A stretch of 64,000 nucleotides of DNA from Sapria himalayana (GCA_029783825.1 JAREIK010000385.1:2411501-2475500), one strand, 5' to 3'. Positions 1 to 12,977 are shown, numbered from the stretch's first letter. Made by a program: numbers and translations. Notes: generated by a model not told the origin, from the letters alone.

Positions 1-429
1 TTAGGATTGTCAAGCCAAAACAAGTAACCATATTCTTATTTTCTATTGATGCTTTAGAATGATGGCCTATCAAATTTAATCTAAGTTTTATCTACATCAA
101 TTTTTTCATGGGTCTTGTTGGGCATAAATAGGTGGGTTGTCCCATTAATGTAATTGATAACTAATTAAATTGATTCTTAAGAAATAACATGTTGTATTTA
201 GTTTTTTTAATCCAAGAGTAAGAATGTTATTAGAAAAAAACTATTTTAAAAATAAGATAGATGAAAGTGAAACAAAGTTATTTTTGAGAAATAAGACAGA
301 GTTGATGTCTCAAGATTTCAAACAAATAGAAGAAATAGATTTTGGAACCCTATTAATATGAAACTAGACTTAAGATCATTCATATAATATAACCAAAACT
401 ATGGTATTTGAAGATAAATTATTTCAAAT

Positions 430-810
430 GGATGTCAAGATTATTTTTCTCAATATATTTTAAAAAGAACATATGTTTACAAATCTCTTCAAAGATTTTT
501 GACTTTAAGTATCCAAATTATGTATATAGGCTTAGAAAAGTTTTTTATGGCTTGAAACAAGCCCCTATGCCTATGCATAAATGACTCATCTCCTATTGAT
601 TAGAAAGAACAGAAAATATTTGGAGTATGTTGTATTTGATAGTCAATTTTTTAATATACTTACTAGATCTTTGACAATGAATAGTATTAATTATTTAGGA
701 AATCTTCAAGTTTATGCATTACCAAGGTATTGTAAAACAAAACCTTTCTAGAAATTATATAAATCTTTTGATGACTATTGTTCTTACTATTTTTTTCATG
801 CATTTTTTAT
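430..810 (+). pseudogene. Ty1/Copia reverse transcriptase fragment, decayed
   Basis: This is a remnant of the N-terminal half of a Copia reverse transcriptase. One frame reads QMDVKIIFLNIF, a stop, then KEHMFTNLFKDF, matching the Copia block usually written MDVKNAFL..KEEVYM. A +1 shift then gives YPNYVYRLRKVFYGLKQAP (about 510-566), the hallmark Copia block. The frameshift and internal stops show it is dead. No LTR could be paired with it. The flanks (1-430 and 570-810) keep the same AT-rich character but no further recognisable domain. Confidence 0.8.
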
Positions 811-2029
811 GCATGATTTGTTGCAATGAACTCTCGAATTTCAAAGGAGTGCCAAGAATAGTTAAAATTTATGCTTATATATATATATAGTATTATCATT
901 GTTTTAGTATTATTATATGATATTTTTCTACCCAACTTTCAATATGGCATGATGAAAAGATTAGTTATCGATTGTCATCGCTATCATTACGATCATTATC
1001 ATTCACCATGAGCATCTACCACTGTAACTTTCAACTTGAGAAAAATAATCTCTTTTTTACTCTCCTTCCTTTCCAAATTGATTGGAAATTGTTGTGCATA
1101 TTTTTTTGGAACATTTTCTATTTTTCCACATACATCTTAATTTATGATGTTAGTTTTTTGGTTAGTGTTAAGACATCAAGACTTGGATAGGCTCCCCTTG
1201 TGCCCCTATCAGCATTATCAATCTCTCATTATTGACTTGAATTGTTCTAGTTTGACTAGTATGAGTTTGACCCATTCGAGTTGACATCATTTTTTTGTGT
1301 ATATTATTTCTATTTCTATGATTGATTTAATATGATACTTAAATTATGATTGGACATGGAATGACTATCATTACTTTTTGAAAGTTACATAGTTATTCAT
1401 ATGTGAGAGTGACTTCCTCTATTCAAGTTTGTTTTTTGAGTTAAGAGAAGCATTATCACTAATACTTGATTTTCTTGCTAGCAACTATGAGAAACGAGTA
1501 GGATAGGAGTAATATTCACCTTCTGGTGTCAGTATGATATTCTATTGGTACTAGTGTCTATAGAGTTTTTACTTCTTTTATGATGCATAGGAAGGTATGG
1601 AATATGACACTCTAGTTGGGCTCATCAAATTCTCTTCATACTATAAGACCATTCTATAACTGCTTTTTGACATAGACTTTATATAGATTAAAAAGATGAA
1701 ACTATTCATAATATGAAATTCTTTTTGTTATTTGATCAATTTCAAGAGCTATTAACAATATAGAAAATTCTTGTTGCAAGTGTAACTACTAGACAAAGGT
1801 ATATGGTTCACATGAGGTCCTTTATACTCACTTAGAGACAAATTGTTTTGATGATTAGGATTCTCAATGAGAGATAATTTCTTACACTAGTAAATATCCA
1901 TAAGAAGATGATATAAAAATTTACTAATAATATTAGACAAGGTAGTAAAAGGTGTGATAGTAAAGTCGCATCGACGGTGTGAGATTTTTATCTAATTCCT
2001 TATAACAAAGAAGGGAGAGATAGAAGTAG

Positions 2030-2790
2030 TTCAAGAAGTAAGAGAGCTTATGTGACTTGTTTTCATTGAGAGAAGAGAAGACATAGTCAGAATACTTATT
2101 AGCACTTATGACTCGAGCCAAAATGAACATTCATTTGGATATCATAGGCCATAGGGCAAGCAACTCAACTTACTTTAGAGTTCTCATATATAACTCATAT
2201 ATATATATTATTTTGATCTATAGCGATGAGTGTAATAGACTACTCCCCATATGAAACTAAAAAATATTTTGGAAGGCTAGATTAAATAGTTTTGACTACT
2301 ATTGCTCTAGTTCATAATTTTGGACAATTAACTTAAGAGGCAATAATTGTCTCAAGTAATTATTATTTCTTTTCTTATTTTGTAGCTACTGGAGCAATAA
2401 ATATTACAATAGTCAATAGTACTATTATTAGGGCATGTGATTATGATAGTTTATTTTTGTATATCATGTTGCATTGTTTCATGTTTTCTATATTTAGAAG
2501 TTATTATATATTTTTATGTCAGTTAATTCTATTACCAAATAACTAGGTTAAAATATTTTTTTTTCTAATATTTCGTGGTAGGATCAAAGTATATGAAAAT
2601 AGGATTGAGCTTAATATATTATGTATTTTATTTTCTACCATTAGGAAGCCCTTGGCATGATTGGCTAGGATTAAATCCCTTGTACATTTCCATTTTGGTT
2701 ATCAATTATTAGCTAATTTGAAAGTTCAAGAGCCAGTCATATAGGTGACTACAACTATTGAATATGAGATATGTGAGTTAGCAAAGTATT
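2030..2790 (+). pseudogene. Possible Copia gag / pre-integrase remnant
   Basis: Two weak matches lie in the order expected of a Copia polyprotein. Around 2050-2110 one frame reads YVTCFH, a stop, then EKRRHSQNTY, which resembles a degraded gag zinc knuckle (CxxCxxxxGHxxxxC). Around 2645-2790 the sequence reads PWHDWLG and later CELAKY, resembling the gag pre-integrase block (LWH.RLGH ... C..C..AK). The frames are broken by many stops. It lies downstream of the RT fragment at 430-566, so it belongs to a second element. The assignment rests on motif resemblance only. Confidence 0.35.
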
Positions 2791-2799
2791 GCTAGTTTT

Positions 2800-4130
2800 T
2801 TTTTTCATTATCAACAAGTTGAATAAAATGAAAAAACAGACTTGACACCTTCAAGGAAAAAACCATGGTATTCCATAAAATGACATCAACATGGTGTTTA
2901 CTAAACATTTCCCCTTCATTTTTTTTCACATTGACTTTCTGTTTAATAAAAACTAGTAAACATTCTTCCTATTAATGTGTCTCATCCGACGGAGCGGTAC
3001 TATTGACTTATACTAAATAATTATTATATAAAATGAACCATAGTGTACTTGGAATAAAGTTTGACTGATAATGATGATAATTAAATGATCAATTCATTGT
3101 CTTCTTGTTGTTAGAAATATTTATAATAATTTCTAGTCTCAAATCAATACAATGTGTAGTGTAGAGAAGTCTAAAGGGGGTGTGGTGGTTCCAATTTTGA
3201 CAACATCCATATATGGAATTATGCACGTAACATATTAGGAAAAAATTGAAATTTAACCTAAAAGTATTTAATATTTTGACATTACAAAATTTATAAAGAA
3301 TAAATTACATATATATCATCACATAGTTTGAATAATTATTGGTAGTAAGTGCTCACATTTAAAAACCATTTAATTTTACGGAATGCTCTTGTTTTCTCTC
3401 TCTCTCTAATCCTCTCAATTTTCTCATCTTCTTCCATTATTCATAGTAGATTAAGCCTTATTTGAGAGATTTTGTATTTCTTTCCAACTCTGACACTTAG
3501 TGCATTTATTGCACTACAAGAAATTTGTTTATTTGAGTAATTTATTAAAGATGTCACATCCTCCCATGCCACTTACCCATCAAAATATGCATGAATAGCA
3601 AAACATGCTTGAAGACCTAGTGATGGCTCTCGTCCTCTTCAAGTCGTAGGCACCTCCATTGAAAATTCAAAGATACAATCAGAAGTTTCCTCCATTTAAC
3701 AAAATGAAAAAACTTATTATTTGTTCAGAAAATGATTTGAATGCAACCGAATATATTATTGAAGAAAATGGAGTGCAAATATTGATTTATGGTAAAATTT
3801 TCTTCTCTGCATAAGTAAATATCTTTCATTCGGGTAATATTTTTGAAAAATGGATGGTTATGATTCTAACTTTGTAAATCCAATATTAGTTGTGCACCCT
3901 GTGCAAGATAATCAAGTTGTGAATAATAATGAATTGATTTAACCCTCTTACAAAATAGAGTAGAACAGGGACCTATTAAGAAGCTCTCGAGGATTTTTGG
4001 TAAGAATAAGATTCCTTGGAGCAATACGTTCTCCGAAAATAGGGTTTTGGCTAACTCCTCGAAACTATCTTATATTCATTCATAGATTTCTTACAATGCT
4101 TACATTGAACAAGATGATTTGAACTAGAGT
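2800..4130. other. AT-rich DNA, no gene recognised
   Basis: There is a short (CT)n run near 3397-3409 but no coding signature. The segment 3540-4130 could include the 5' part of the LINE that follows, but no domain is legible there. Confidence 0.5.
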
Positions 4131-4149
4131 ATCGAATTTTAGAAGTTAT

Positions 4150-6700
4150 GCCAAGTAGGTTATTTTGTTACTAGGGCATCCAGAACAAACATTTTTGAAA
4201 AAATATATAGATGATTTTTGGAAGACCAACACTCAAATAGCACAACAACAGAGTTGTTGGATCATTTTTAAATTCAACTCTTTAAAGGATATGGTGGTTG
4301 TGTTAAACTTAGGTCCATACCTTCTTGGTGAGGAATCTCCTTTAAAAATAAGAATGTGGAGACTTGAGGAGGCTGAACACTCTTTCCTAAGACAAAAATG
4401 AAAGATTAATTATCTAAAACAAAGCGATATGTGCACTAAGTTTGTTCATGCATTGATGAATCAAGAATACAAAATACCAAAAGAGTAGGATTATTTCTAT
4501 TGTTAAAGAGAATGTCTTCTACTCCTCTTCTCAAGATAAAATAAACCAAGAGTTCCTGAAATTCTTCACTTCTCTTTTGGGCTCTTCAGTGAATAGAAGG
4601 CCTATTAAAAGACATTTAATGAACAGTGGCAGAAGATTGCAAAAAAAGAAAAAGTGCACCTTAGTAGACTATCCTTTTTTTGGAGGAAGCAATAAAAAGG
4701 ATTCTCTTTGGCATGGAAAGTTCTAAATCACCCGGTTCAGATGGTTTTTCAGTTGAATTTTTTAAAACATATTGGAAAAATCACTAGAAAGGATATTATC
4801 AAAGATTTCCAAGATTTATTTGTTATCAGAAAACTGCTTCAACAAATTAATCATGCATATATTGTGCTTATTCCTAAGTCTTTCTCACACTTTCACCATA
4901 AAGGATTTTAGGCTCATTTCTTGTTGTAACATAATTTATAAATTAATTTTTAAGGTGGCTGCCATGAGGCTTCAAATAGTCATGGATGTTATTATCGATC
5001 TTGCACAATCAGCCTATGTTAAAGGTAGATTGATATTGACTGGAACTTTTATATAGAAGGTATTCTAGAAATCTTACAATGTTTTTTTTTTCAAAATTGA
5101 TTTACAAAAAGCTTTTGACACTGTTGACGTATACTTTTTAATAGAAGTCTGAAAAGAAATGAATTTTCTTGAAAATTTTTGAAAGGTTATTTATTAATGC
5201 ATCTCAACTCCCTCTTTCTCCATTTCCATAAATGACAACTCCATGTTTTCTTTAAGGGGAAAATAGGTCTTAGATAAGGAGACTCTCATTCTCCATATTT
5301 ATTTGCCATTTGTTTGGAATATCTCTTTAGACTTATTAAGAATGCAACTCAATTTGATTGTTTCTCTATCATCCAAGATGTGCATCTCTAAAAACTACTC
5401 ATCTTATGTATGATGATAATTAAATTATCTTCACTAGTGGAGATATTTCCTAATCAAACATTATTCTCAATGTTATTATGGAATTTTCAGAATTTTTGGG
5501 CATTTTTACTAATTCCTCCAAATTGAATATCTTATTTGGATGAGTCTTGAATATCATTAAAGATAGGATTTTTCAGAATTTGAGTTTTTTGGTGGGGGTA
5601 TTTCCATTCACATTTCAGGGCGTCCCCCACTCATCAAACAGATTGATATCTGCATACTTTTCTCCCCTGTTATTAAAGATAAACGCAACAAATCATCAAT
5701 GAGTCGATAAAATTCTATCAAAGAGAGGTAGATTAGAACTTTTAAGAACTATAATTCAGGGAATAGAAGGTTAATGGTTTTCTTTCTTCTCACTTCCTTG
5801 TGCTATTATCAACTTCATTGAAAATACTTGTCAAAGATTCTTATGGGGCCTCTCAATCGGAAGATTCCACCCAAACGTGACTTGGGATAAAGTATGCTAT
5901 CCCATTTCATGAGGATTGGGTCTTCTAAATCTTAGTATTCAGGATATATCTTTCTTTATTAAAACTCTATGGCGTATTTCCATGAAAGATGATGCTTTAT
6001 GGATCAAGTGGATTCACCACTTTTATCTTATCTTATTGAATATATGGGAATGCAAGGCTTCAAAAAGTGACTCGCCATTTTGGAAATCCTGAATTTAAAT
6101 TAGGGATCTCTTAATATATGAAATGGGTGGTATTGTACAAGCCAAAATAATGCTAACGAAATGGAGAGAATGGCACAAGATCGTAACAAATTCTTATTAT
6201 TTTATTTCTAAACAATGAATAAAAGAAGACATGAAATGGATAAAAATTATCTGGTTTCAAAAAGTTATCCCTAAACATGCTATCTTCTTATGGATAGCAA
6301 GGATGTGGAAAATTAGAACAAAAGAACGGTTGTTCTCCACTCCAGCTAACACATTATGCGAATTTTGTGTGGTCGCTAAATCCATTGACCATATTTTTTT
6401 TAATATTCTTTTTTCCAAAGTGATATGACAGGATATTTCATGTTGGGCCGAAGATCAATGGAGATGTATCACCAATTTCCAGTTAATTCTAGATTATTGA
6501 GAAAGACTATGAAAGCGATTCGCCTAGAAATATCATAAGAAAAACTATTTTTGCAACAACCATCTACTATATTTGGCGTGAGAGGAACATAATGTGGCGT
6601 GAAGGGAAATCCAAAAACTCAGAATCGATCATGAAAAGGATAAAGACTGAAATATTTATTGTATTTGAAAGTCATTGTAAAAGTCGGAATTTAAAATAGA
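4150..6700 (+). mobile_element. Decayed L1-type LINE with internal deletion
   Basis: This is a non-LTR retrotransposon remnant read from several broken frames. At about 4165-4340 the sequence resembles a DUF4283 gag-like domain (SCWIIFKFNSLKDMVVVLNLGPY). This runs straight into RMWRLEEAEHSFLRQK and then TKFVHALMN (4345-4460), the linker that normally follows the endonuclease. The apurinic endonuclease domain therefore appears to be deleted. RT blocks follow: SSKSPGSDGFSVEFFKTYW (about 4714-4775), the LISCCNIIYKLI block near 4910-4950, and a damaged FADD-like box (MYDDN, about 5410). A zinc-binding RT C-terminal domain (zf-RVT: PKHAIFLWIARMWKIRTKERL) lies at 6270-6340. There are many stops and no poly-A tail is evident. 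Confidence 0.85.
6231..6428 (+). pseudogene. LINE zf-RVT domain remnant
   Basis: This 65-residue open stretch carries the zinc-binding domain found C-terminal to reverse transcriptase in plant L1 elements. The Trp-Lys rich start, PKHAIFLWIARMWKIRTKERL, CEFC and the DH spacing are all visible. It is the best-preserved part of the LINE at 4150-6700 and has no sign of an independent function. Confidence 0.75.
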
Positions 6701-8374
6701 TATGTAAAGCTATAGAAATTTTGATAGTGAAAAATGTATTAATTATCAAAAAACAATTATTTGTATTAACTTAAATATTATTTTCCTCATAAACTTTTTC
6801 CACTGACAATCAAATAACTTAAATATACTTATTCTTTAACAAATATATATCTATGATGTGAATAAATAATATTTTCATGGAATAATTAAACAATAAATTT
6901 ATCAAGGTTGTATCTGTTCTTCCAATACATTCATCTCAGAATTATTATTTTATAACTATTAATTTCTTTCTGAGATTCTTCACTCTAATTTCTTATAGAG
7001 TAAGATCCCGTATGCCCACCTCCAATTATCCAATAGTCTTAATTATAAGCTAAAAAATTGATATAACATTGCTACACGTGAGAATTCAAGTTACCCAACT
7101 TGGGTCCACAAGCATAACAAAATTATGATCATATTAGTTAATACAACCTACTTATAAATCACATATATTTTACTTGTTGCAATGTACCAAGGGATTAGCC
7201 ATTGAGACTAGGTTGGATCAAGTTTGAGGTGGGTTTTCATGGAGGATTTGGCATGGGATAAATGGTTTGATCTGAATTGCTAGGTATTCTCATTGAATTA
7301 AATATAATTGCAACATTATGTATTCATCTATTAATCAGTGAATACTCTATCTCTCACTTTTATTATATGAACATTATTATTGTGTATCATGAGGCCTTTT
7401 TTTTCGCTTTATAAATGACATTGCACTATTACTCCCTTTTGACTATTAACTTTATTTGATTTTGTTATTATATTCATTTCCTAATAATGTCATCATCTTA
7501 CATTGTAATTTAGGAGTCATGAATATTCTCATTTAAATTGTCTTTGTATGTGTATTTTTATTTTTTGATTTTTTTTTGTTTTTGAATTCATATAGTGAAT
7601 CTTGTTTTTCCAAATATGTAAAGTACATTTTATATATTCCTAATATTTCTAAATCTCTCAATGAAATGTAGTTTGTGATTATAAAAACCCTAATAATTTT
7701 TCAATAGAAAATTCATAGAGTCAAGTTAGGATAATTTGAATTAGGTAGTCAAACATATTTTTGCCTCGCACTGGTCTTTACCCATCACATTCATCATTGA
7801 AAAATATAAAAATCTAAATTAAAATCCTAACTTTTATCTTTGAAAAAAAAAATAAAATCAAGCAAAAAAAAAAATATGTACATTTATGTTTTTCCCCACA
7901 AAAGTATGTGAATCATTTCATTTTCTTTAGAAAACCTAGATTATTAAAATTGAAGGAAATAATGAAAGAATTATAAAATATAAATAATTTTAAAATGACA
8001 AATTTATCTTATTTATACAAGTAAAATGGACTTTTAATAAATAATAGTATTAGATCAAATGCACCAGGGCATGCTTTGCCAATGGCATCAAAATTGAATG
8101 CCTTAATTAATGTTCCTTGCCTAGGAGAGATACTAAAGCATGCTTTCCGTTGTGCAAAATCCTAAGCATTTATTTAAAAATTATGGTTGAACTAGCACAT
8201 TTTTACTGGGCAAGCATTTTTTTTCAGAGAATAATCACCCGAGTCTACCTACATTTTCTTTAAGCTCTCATTTCTAACCCTAATGTCAATGTTGGAAATT
8301 AAATGGAGTTGGAAATGTTAGATAATTATTACATGGGTGTCTGCACGAGTATGTAATGAGATTTTATGTTTTAA
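6700..8374. other. AT-rich intergenic DNA
   Basis: No coding region, RNA gene or paired repeat is recognisable. It holds several A/T homopolymers and lies between the LINE 3' end and the left LTR of the Copia element. Confidence 0.5.
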
Positions 8375-8621
8375 TGATATGAATTACACCTAAAATCAAA
8401 AGAAATTAAGTGAAAAGAAAAATAAAATTCAACTTTCATACACTGTGACTTTTCAGTCGAATATATCAAAAAAATATCAAAAGAAAAAAATTAATTATGC
8501 AACTACCATTCTGCCATTGTGCCTTTGCAATTGCAAAATAATATAATGGTAACATGCAAAATTAAATAATAAATATTATAATTAATATTTTAACCAATTA
8601 TTAACCTAAAACTACAACTCA
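8375..8621 (-). repeat. 3' LTR of the Copia element
   Basis: This copy is homologous to 12478-12714. Matching blocks include TGATATGAATTA at the left edge, TTCATACACTGTGACTTTTCAG (against TTCATACACAATGCCTTTTACAG), and TGCAAAATAATATAATGGTAACATG. The left edge is set by alignment to the base next to the PBS at the other end. The right edge (…ACTCA) is an estimate. The two copies differ at many positions, so the insertion is old. Confidence 0.82.
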
Positions 8622-9002
8622 AATATATTATAAATGTATTTTATAGACATCTTGGAAAAAAAATGTGAGAACAACAAGGAAGAAGGCAAAGAATTGTAAA
8701 GATATCAAATAATTGATGTTGAGAACGAATGAGCTTTAATTTGATGGAACCATCAACAACTTTGTCTAGTATAAAATACAAATAATTTCCAAGTGCTTAG
8801 TATTTTTATGAAAAGTTAGATTTGATGATGTATGATTTACAACTTGATTATCGAAAAAAAAAAAAAGAATATAAGAGGAAATATCATCTTGAAAATCTTT
8901 TAATAATTGACTTATTCAATTTAAATTACTAGTAGCAGCAAGTAAAGCCATGTATTGAACTTCAACATAGGATGAGAAGACAATTGATTGTTTCTTTGAT
9001 TT

Positions 9003-9215
9003 CTACAAAATTAAAGAGTCACCAATTTCTATGCAAAAACTCATAACATGCTTTCTAGAATCTAGAAAGGAGATCCAATCAGAATTAGAAAAGACTTTAA
9101 AACTAAGAGACGAACGAGATGCATTAGTAAAATCTCGAATTTTGAAGGATAAAGATGGAAGGAAAAATAGCTCCTGTCCAAGATAAGATCTAAGATAATG
9201 GTAAAGATGAGGCAT
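9003..9215 (-). pseudogene. Copia RNase H remnant
   Basis: On the minus strand the frame reads FSNSDWISFLDSRKHVMSFC followed by EIGDSLI. This matches the Copia RNase H block YSDADWAGC.D.RRSTSGYC..LG.NLI. The first catalytic-type acidic residue is retained in SDW. It lies downstream of the RT active-site remnant near 9593, as expected for pol order. Confidence 0.8.
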
Positions 9216-9539
9216 TCAAGGCTTGGCTGAAAATTATCTTAACTTGTGAACAATAGAGGTAATATCAAGTTTGGACAAGAACTTGCAATGTTGGTAGCCA
9301 ATGAGACGCGTATATTGTGATATGTTAGTCACCAAATAATCATTATTAACACTTAAGTAACCTTTAAAGTCCATGGGTAAGATGACAAGCTTAAATGCAA
9401 GATATTTTGATCTTCATATGGCTGAAGGGTATAGTGACACAGAGAAAGAATAATTCTTTGATTGAACTTGATGATTTAAAGCCCAAATAAACCTTTTAAT
9501 GACTCTATATCTTAAGTTTAAAATGAACTATCAAGAAAA

Positions 9540-9625
9540 TAATTTAAATAATTAATGACCTATCTATTAGGTACATATGCAATGATAATAATGTCATCAA
9601 CAATGACTAGTAAAAAAATGGAGGA
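9540..9625 (-). pseudogene. Copia RT active-site remnant
   Basis: The reverse complement reads SSIFLLVIVDDIIIAYVPNR, the Copia RT catalytic block (usually LLVYVDDII). Both aspartates are present, but the frame meets a stop immediately afterwards. Confidence 0.8.
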
Positions 9626-10186
9626 GCAACTTTTACTTTTTATTATTAGAGAATAATTAGATTTTGATTGATTAAAACCAAAATCAAATGGGGTCTAAAA
9701 AAATTTCTTAATACAATTATTAGAAGGATTGTTTTATGCCATAAATAAATGTATGAAGCTGATAGATGAGTTTGTCCCTTTTAGGAATGATATCACTTTT
9801 TTTTTGTCATATCCAAGAGGAATATTCATATGCACTTCTTCAAAAAGATTACTACTAAGAAACATATTATTTATATTCAACTGGACTAAAGATCACTATT
9901 TAGTAGGAAGAGCTAAAAAAAACCTTCATTGTGATTAGTTTAGCTAATGAGGAGAAAGTTTCTATGACTTTGAGTCCTTCATGCTAGTTATAGTCTTTAG
10001 TAACTAAATATGCTATGTATCTTTCCTTTCTACTGAGCCATCAAATATATATTTAATTTTATAAATCCACTTACAGCCAATTGAATTTTTACATTGAGGA
10101 ATATTGGTGGGGGACCAAGTATTGTTAGCGTTCATAACATCTAGTTCAACTTGCATAACATCACACCAATACTGACATTTTATAAT

Positions 10187-10555
10187 CTAATGGAAAATGA
10201 AAGATTCAAACTTGTAGAAAATTGCTAAAATAAATCCCTTTTGAGTATCTAACAAAGAGTTTTTGAATAGATATTTGGAGAAATAATAAAGAAAAAAAAC
10301 TGATAATTCCTTACAATAAACTAGATTGCAATGGAACTCTCTTAGATTAGATGAAGGTTTAGTATGTCGTGGGTGTGGCTCTACCAAAGTTTTAGATGTA
10401 TCAGATAAAGGGCTAACAACAATGTCCTCAACAAAGTCAATAGTCTCACACACTTCTTGAGGAATAGAAAAGATTTGAGGAAGAAATTGAGCTGGGTTAA
10501 TATCAAGAAAATGATCATAAGAGGAAAAAATTGATGAATAACACTTATGATCCAA
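10187..10555 (-). pseudogene. Copia integrase C-terminus / RT linker remnant
   Basis: This 122-codon open stretch carries RHTKPSSNLREFHCN and later LLDTQKGFILAIFYKFE. The blocks correspond to the proline/arginine-rich linker (R.S.R..KPP..L.D..C) and the segment just before RT in plant Copia polyproteins (Y..LS..H.AF...IS...EP). It is a fragment of the element at 8375-12714, not a separate gene. Confidence 0.7.
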
Positions 10556-10818
10556 AAATCTATATGAATTCTAGATTGAAAGTGCAAAGCCCAAGTAACA
10601 TTAAGGAGATAAGGATATTTACATTCTACTATGACATTTTATTATGGCCTTGTATAAAAAAAATTAATGAAGAACACCCTTATCAATGAAGGATTCAATG
10701 AACTAAAGATCTTCAAGGGTATTATTAGATCTAAAGACCTTAATTTTGGCATTAAACTATGTCTCATTCAAGTTAAAATATCTTTGTATAATATTAATTA
10801 GTTACATCAAATTTTGGT

Positions 10819-11022
10819 TTAAGTAGAAAATGGCTTAGCCATGTGATTATTTGACTTAAAAGAAAGTTTCTTTTGTTTGTTCAAAGGATAAATATAGCAA
10901 AGATCATCTTTATCACATTTTAGAAGTATCAAAAAGGATGTCATTTCGAAAACAATCAAGTTTCTTAAATGATAAGTGCCCCAATATATTATATCAAATT
11001 TGAGCGGAAACATAATTAACAT
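10819..11022 (-). pseudogene. Copia gag pre-integrase remnant
   Basis: The minus-strand frame contains CDKDDLCYIYPLNKQKKLSF followed by KSNNHMAKPFS. This resembles the Copia block C..C.LAKQKRL.F...N..S...FDLIH at the start of integrase. It sits between the zinc knuckle at about 11540 and the RT linker, in the expected order. Confidence 0.72.
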
Positions 11023-11487
11023 AAGTAGTAGACTTGTATTTCATGGCATCATCATTTGAGTACTTACAACTCTGCATGCTTGTCATCCTCTCCAATGATC
11101 CTCTTTCTATTGATTTTCTGACTTATATAGTTAGGAAAAAAATTATGTAAGTTGTAATCCTTTAGCAAGAGTACTAATCAATAGAACATTAAATTTAAAT
11201 TGGGAATATAAATAACATCCAAATGGGTATATGAAAAATATATACATACAAAATGGACAGTAATAATTGAATGTTATTGATGATCAACATGAGTGTTCAT
11301 GTAACATAAAAACATGAACATTAGTTATTTGTTGATGTTGATCAGTGTTAAGATTTCAACCAGAGTCCCCAAAATGACCTTCAAGAGAAATTGATGAAGC
11401 ACTATAAGCTTAGCAGTGAGACTCTTGATTTACTATAGCATGATCGTTGAAATGTGGGTGAATATATTTTTACAATGGTTGAATACC

Positions 11488-11724
11488 TTAAGAATAGCCA
11501 TTGATCTTATAGATATTCTCTAATGTGTGCCCATAATACTGACAATGTGTGCAAAACGGTCCTTTGATGTTCTTCTTGAGATAAGAAAAATTGTTGAGAG
11601 GTAGAGGATTCATGAGAAGAAGTTGACATGTGATTTGAGAAAAAGAATCATGTGATCCCATGAGAAATAACATCATACATTCCATTTGATAATGAAAAAT
11701 TGCATAGTACCTCCACAAGTGCAC
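11488..11724 (-). pseudogene. Copia gag zinc-knuckle remnant
   Basis: The C-terminal part of this minus-strand frame reads CTHCQYYGHTLENIYKINGY, a gag CCHC zinc knuckle in which the final Cys has been replaced (C-x2-C-x4-H-x4-I). The residues before it (LLMNPLPLNNFSYL) match the gag block LLMDPLPSIN.....L. This is the gag part of the Copia element. Confidence 0.8.
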
Positions 11725-12464
11725 CTCCCACGAGAACCACTAGCCTTGTAAGTACTCAACTCTTATCATATGGATATGAGTTTGACAAAGTAAACACTGA
11801 CAAAATCTTGCTTTTGAACATTATTCATCAATTATTTATGCAATTAAAAAAATTCTAGAATCATTTTTTTTGCAGATGAAACCATATTCTATAAGCACAT
11901 TCGTACAAAATTATACAAGCCAATATATCCTTATAAACATAATTCTTAATCCATGAAATCACTATATCATTATTTCTAGTCCACAAATCATGAATATTTT
12001 GTTTTGATGCTCTTATGATTTGGGAATCAAATCATCTATGAACCCTAGTTTAGCTTTGGTAGAAGTCGCGATCAACATAAATTAGTTTCAAGAGAGATAG
12101 TTATCTTCAATCAATGGTTGAGAGACGAAAATGAGAGAAGATTGTCTGAATGGAAGAATTAACCCTAGAGTTTCTTGAGTTTTTTTTTTTTTTTTTTGAA
12201 GTCAGTTTCTCTAATGGAATCAAGAGAACAGACTGAGAGATCATTGAAAAATTCTTCTACATCTTAATAAAAGCACATATCTAATAATGAATCATAAGGT
12301 CACAAATGATTCATGTAAGCAGCCACTTGATGCACTTGATATCGATCATTGATAAATCAAAAAAGACATCATTCCCACAATAGCAATGAGAGAGCAAGAA
12401 AAATTTTTAGGATTTGCAACTTTGAAGATGTCATTACAGGAAAAATAGCTAGTGGCAGATACTT

Positions 12465-12477
12465 CACCCTGATACCA
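12465..12477 (-). other. Copia primer-binding site
   Basis: On the minus strand the 13 bases read TGGTATCAGGGTG, next to the 5' LTR edge. Plant Copia elements typically use TGGTATCAGAGC, complementary to the 3' end of initiator tRNA-Met. One or two bases differ here. Confidence 0.8.
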
Positions 12478-12714
12478 TGATATGGATTAGGATTATACAG
12501 GCACAAACAAACCAAATTAGCAAAGATGAAAATTACAAATTCATCCTTCATACACAATGCCTTTTACAGTGTGTATTAAATAAATCATTCACCCGTTACA
12601 CCTTCACTGTTACAAAATTATACAATGGTAACATGTTCTATCACTCAATAAAATAATGAATATTATAACTAACATTTATAACTAATTGTTAGCTTAAAAT
12701 TTTACATCTTCTCA
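12478..12714 (-). repeat. 5' LTR of the Copia element
   Basis: This copy is homologous to 8375-8621 in the same orientation. It begins immediately outside the PBS with TGATATGGATTAGG. It contains AATTATACAATGGTAACATG, aligned with AATAATATAATGGTAACATG in the other copy. The right edge at about 12714 (…TTCTCA) is approximate. Confidence 0.82.
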
Positions 12715-12941
12715 TTGTCTCTCCAATATATATTTGTTCAGGATGTGTGCTATGGAACTTGTAAGTTGTTATATTTGTGTAGGTGAAAGATGATAGCTAA
12801 TGTGCAATACTAACCATAAGAATGGGTGTTGTTGGGGGAGATCAATTGTGGATGTGAGACATGTTTGCTCATATTAGACTATCATATGATGAGGATAAGA
12901 ATAAAAATAGTAAAATTGATGATTCAATTTGAACAAAAGTG

Positions 12942-12946
12942 TGTAC

Positions 12947-12977
<31 letters not shown>

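Larger units (their letters stand above)
8375..12714 (-). mobile_element. Decayed Copia LTR retrotransposon (minus strand, about 4.3 kb)
   Basis: Two diverged copies of a roughly 240-bp sequence (8375-8621 and 12478-12714) flank a minus-strand gag-pol relic. Both begin TGATATG(A/G)ATTA on the plus strand and share CAATGGTAACATG- and AATATTATAA-type blocks. Directly inside the right LTR is a primer-binding site for initiator tRNA-Met. Domains occur in Copia order on the minus strand: gag zinc knuckle (about 11520-11560), pre-integrase (10830-10915), the integrase/RT linker (10190-10555), RT active site (about 9593), RNase H (9010-9110). All are interrupted by stops. No 5-bp target duplication is clear, so the outer ends are approximate by a few bases. 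Confidence 0.88.
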
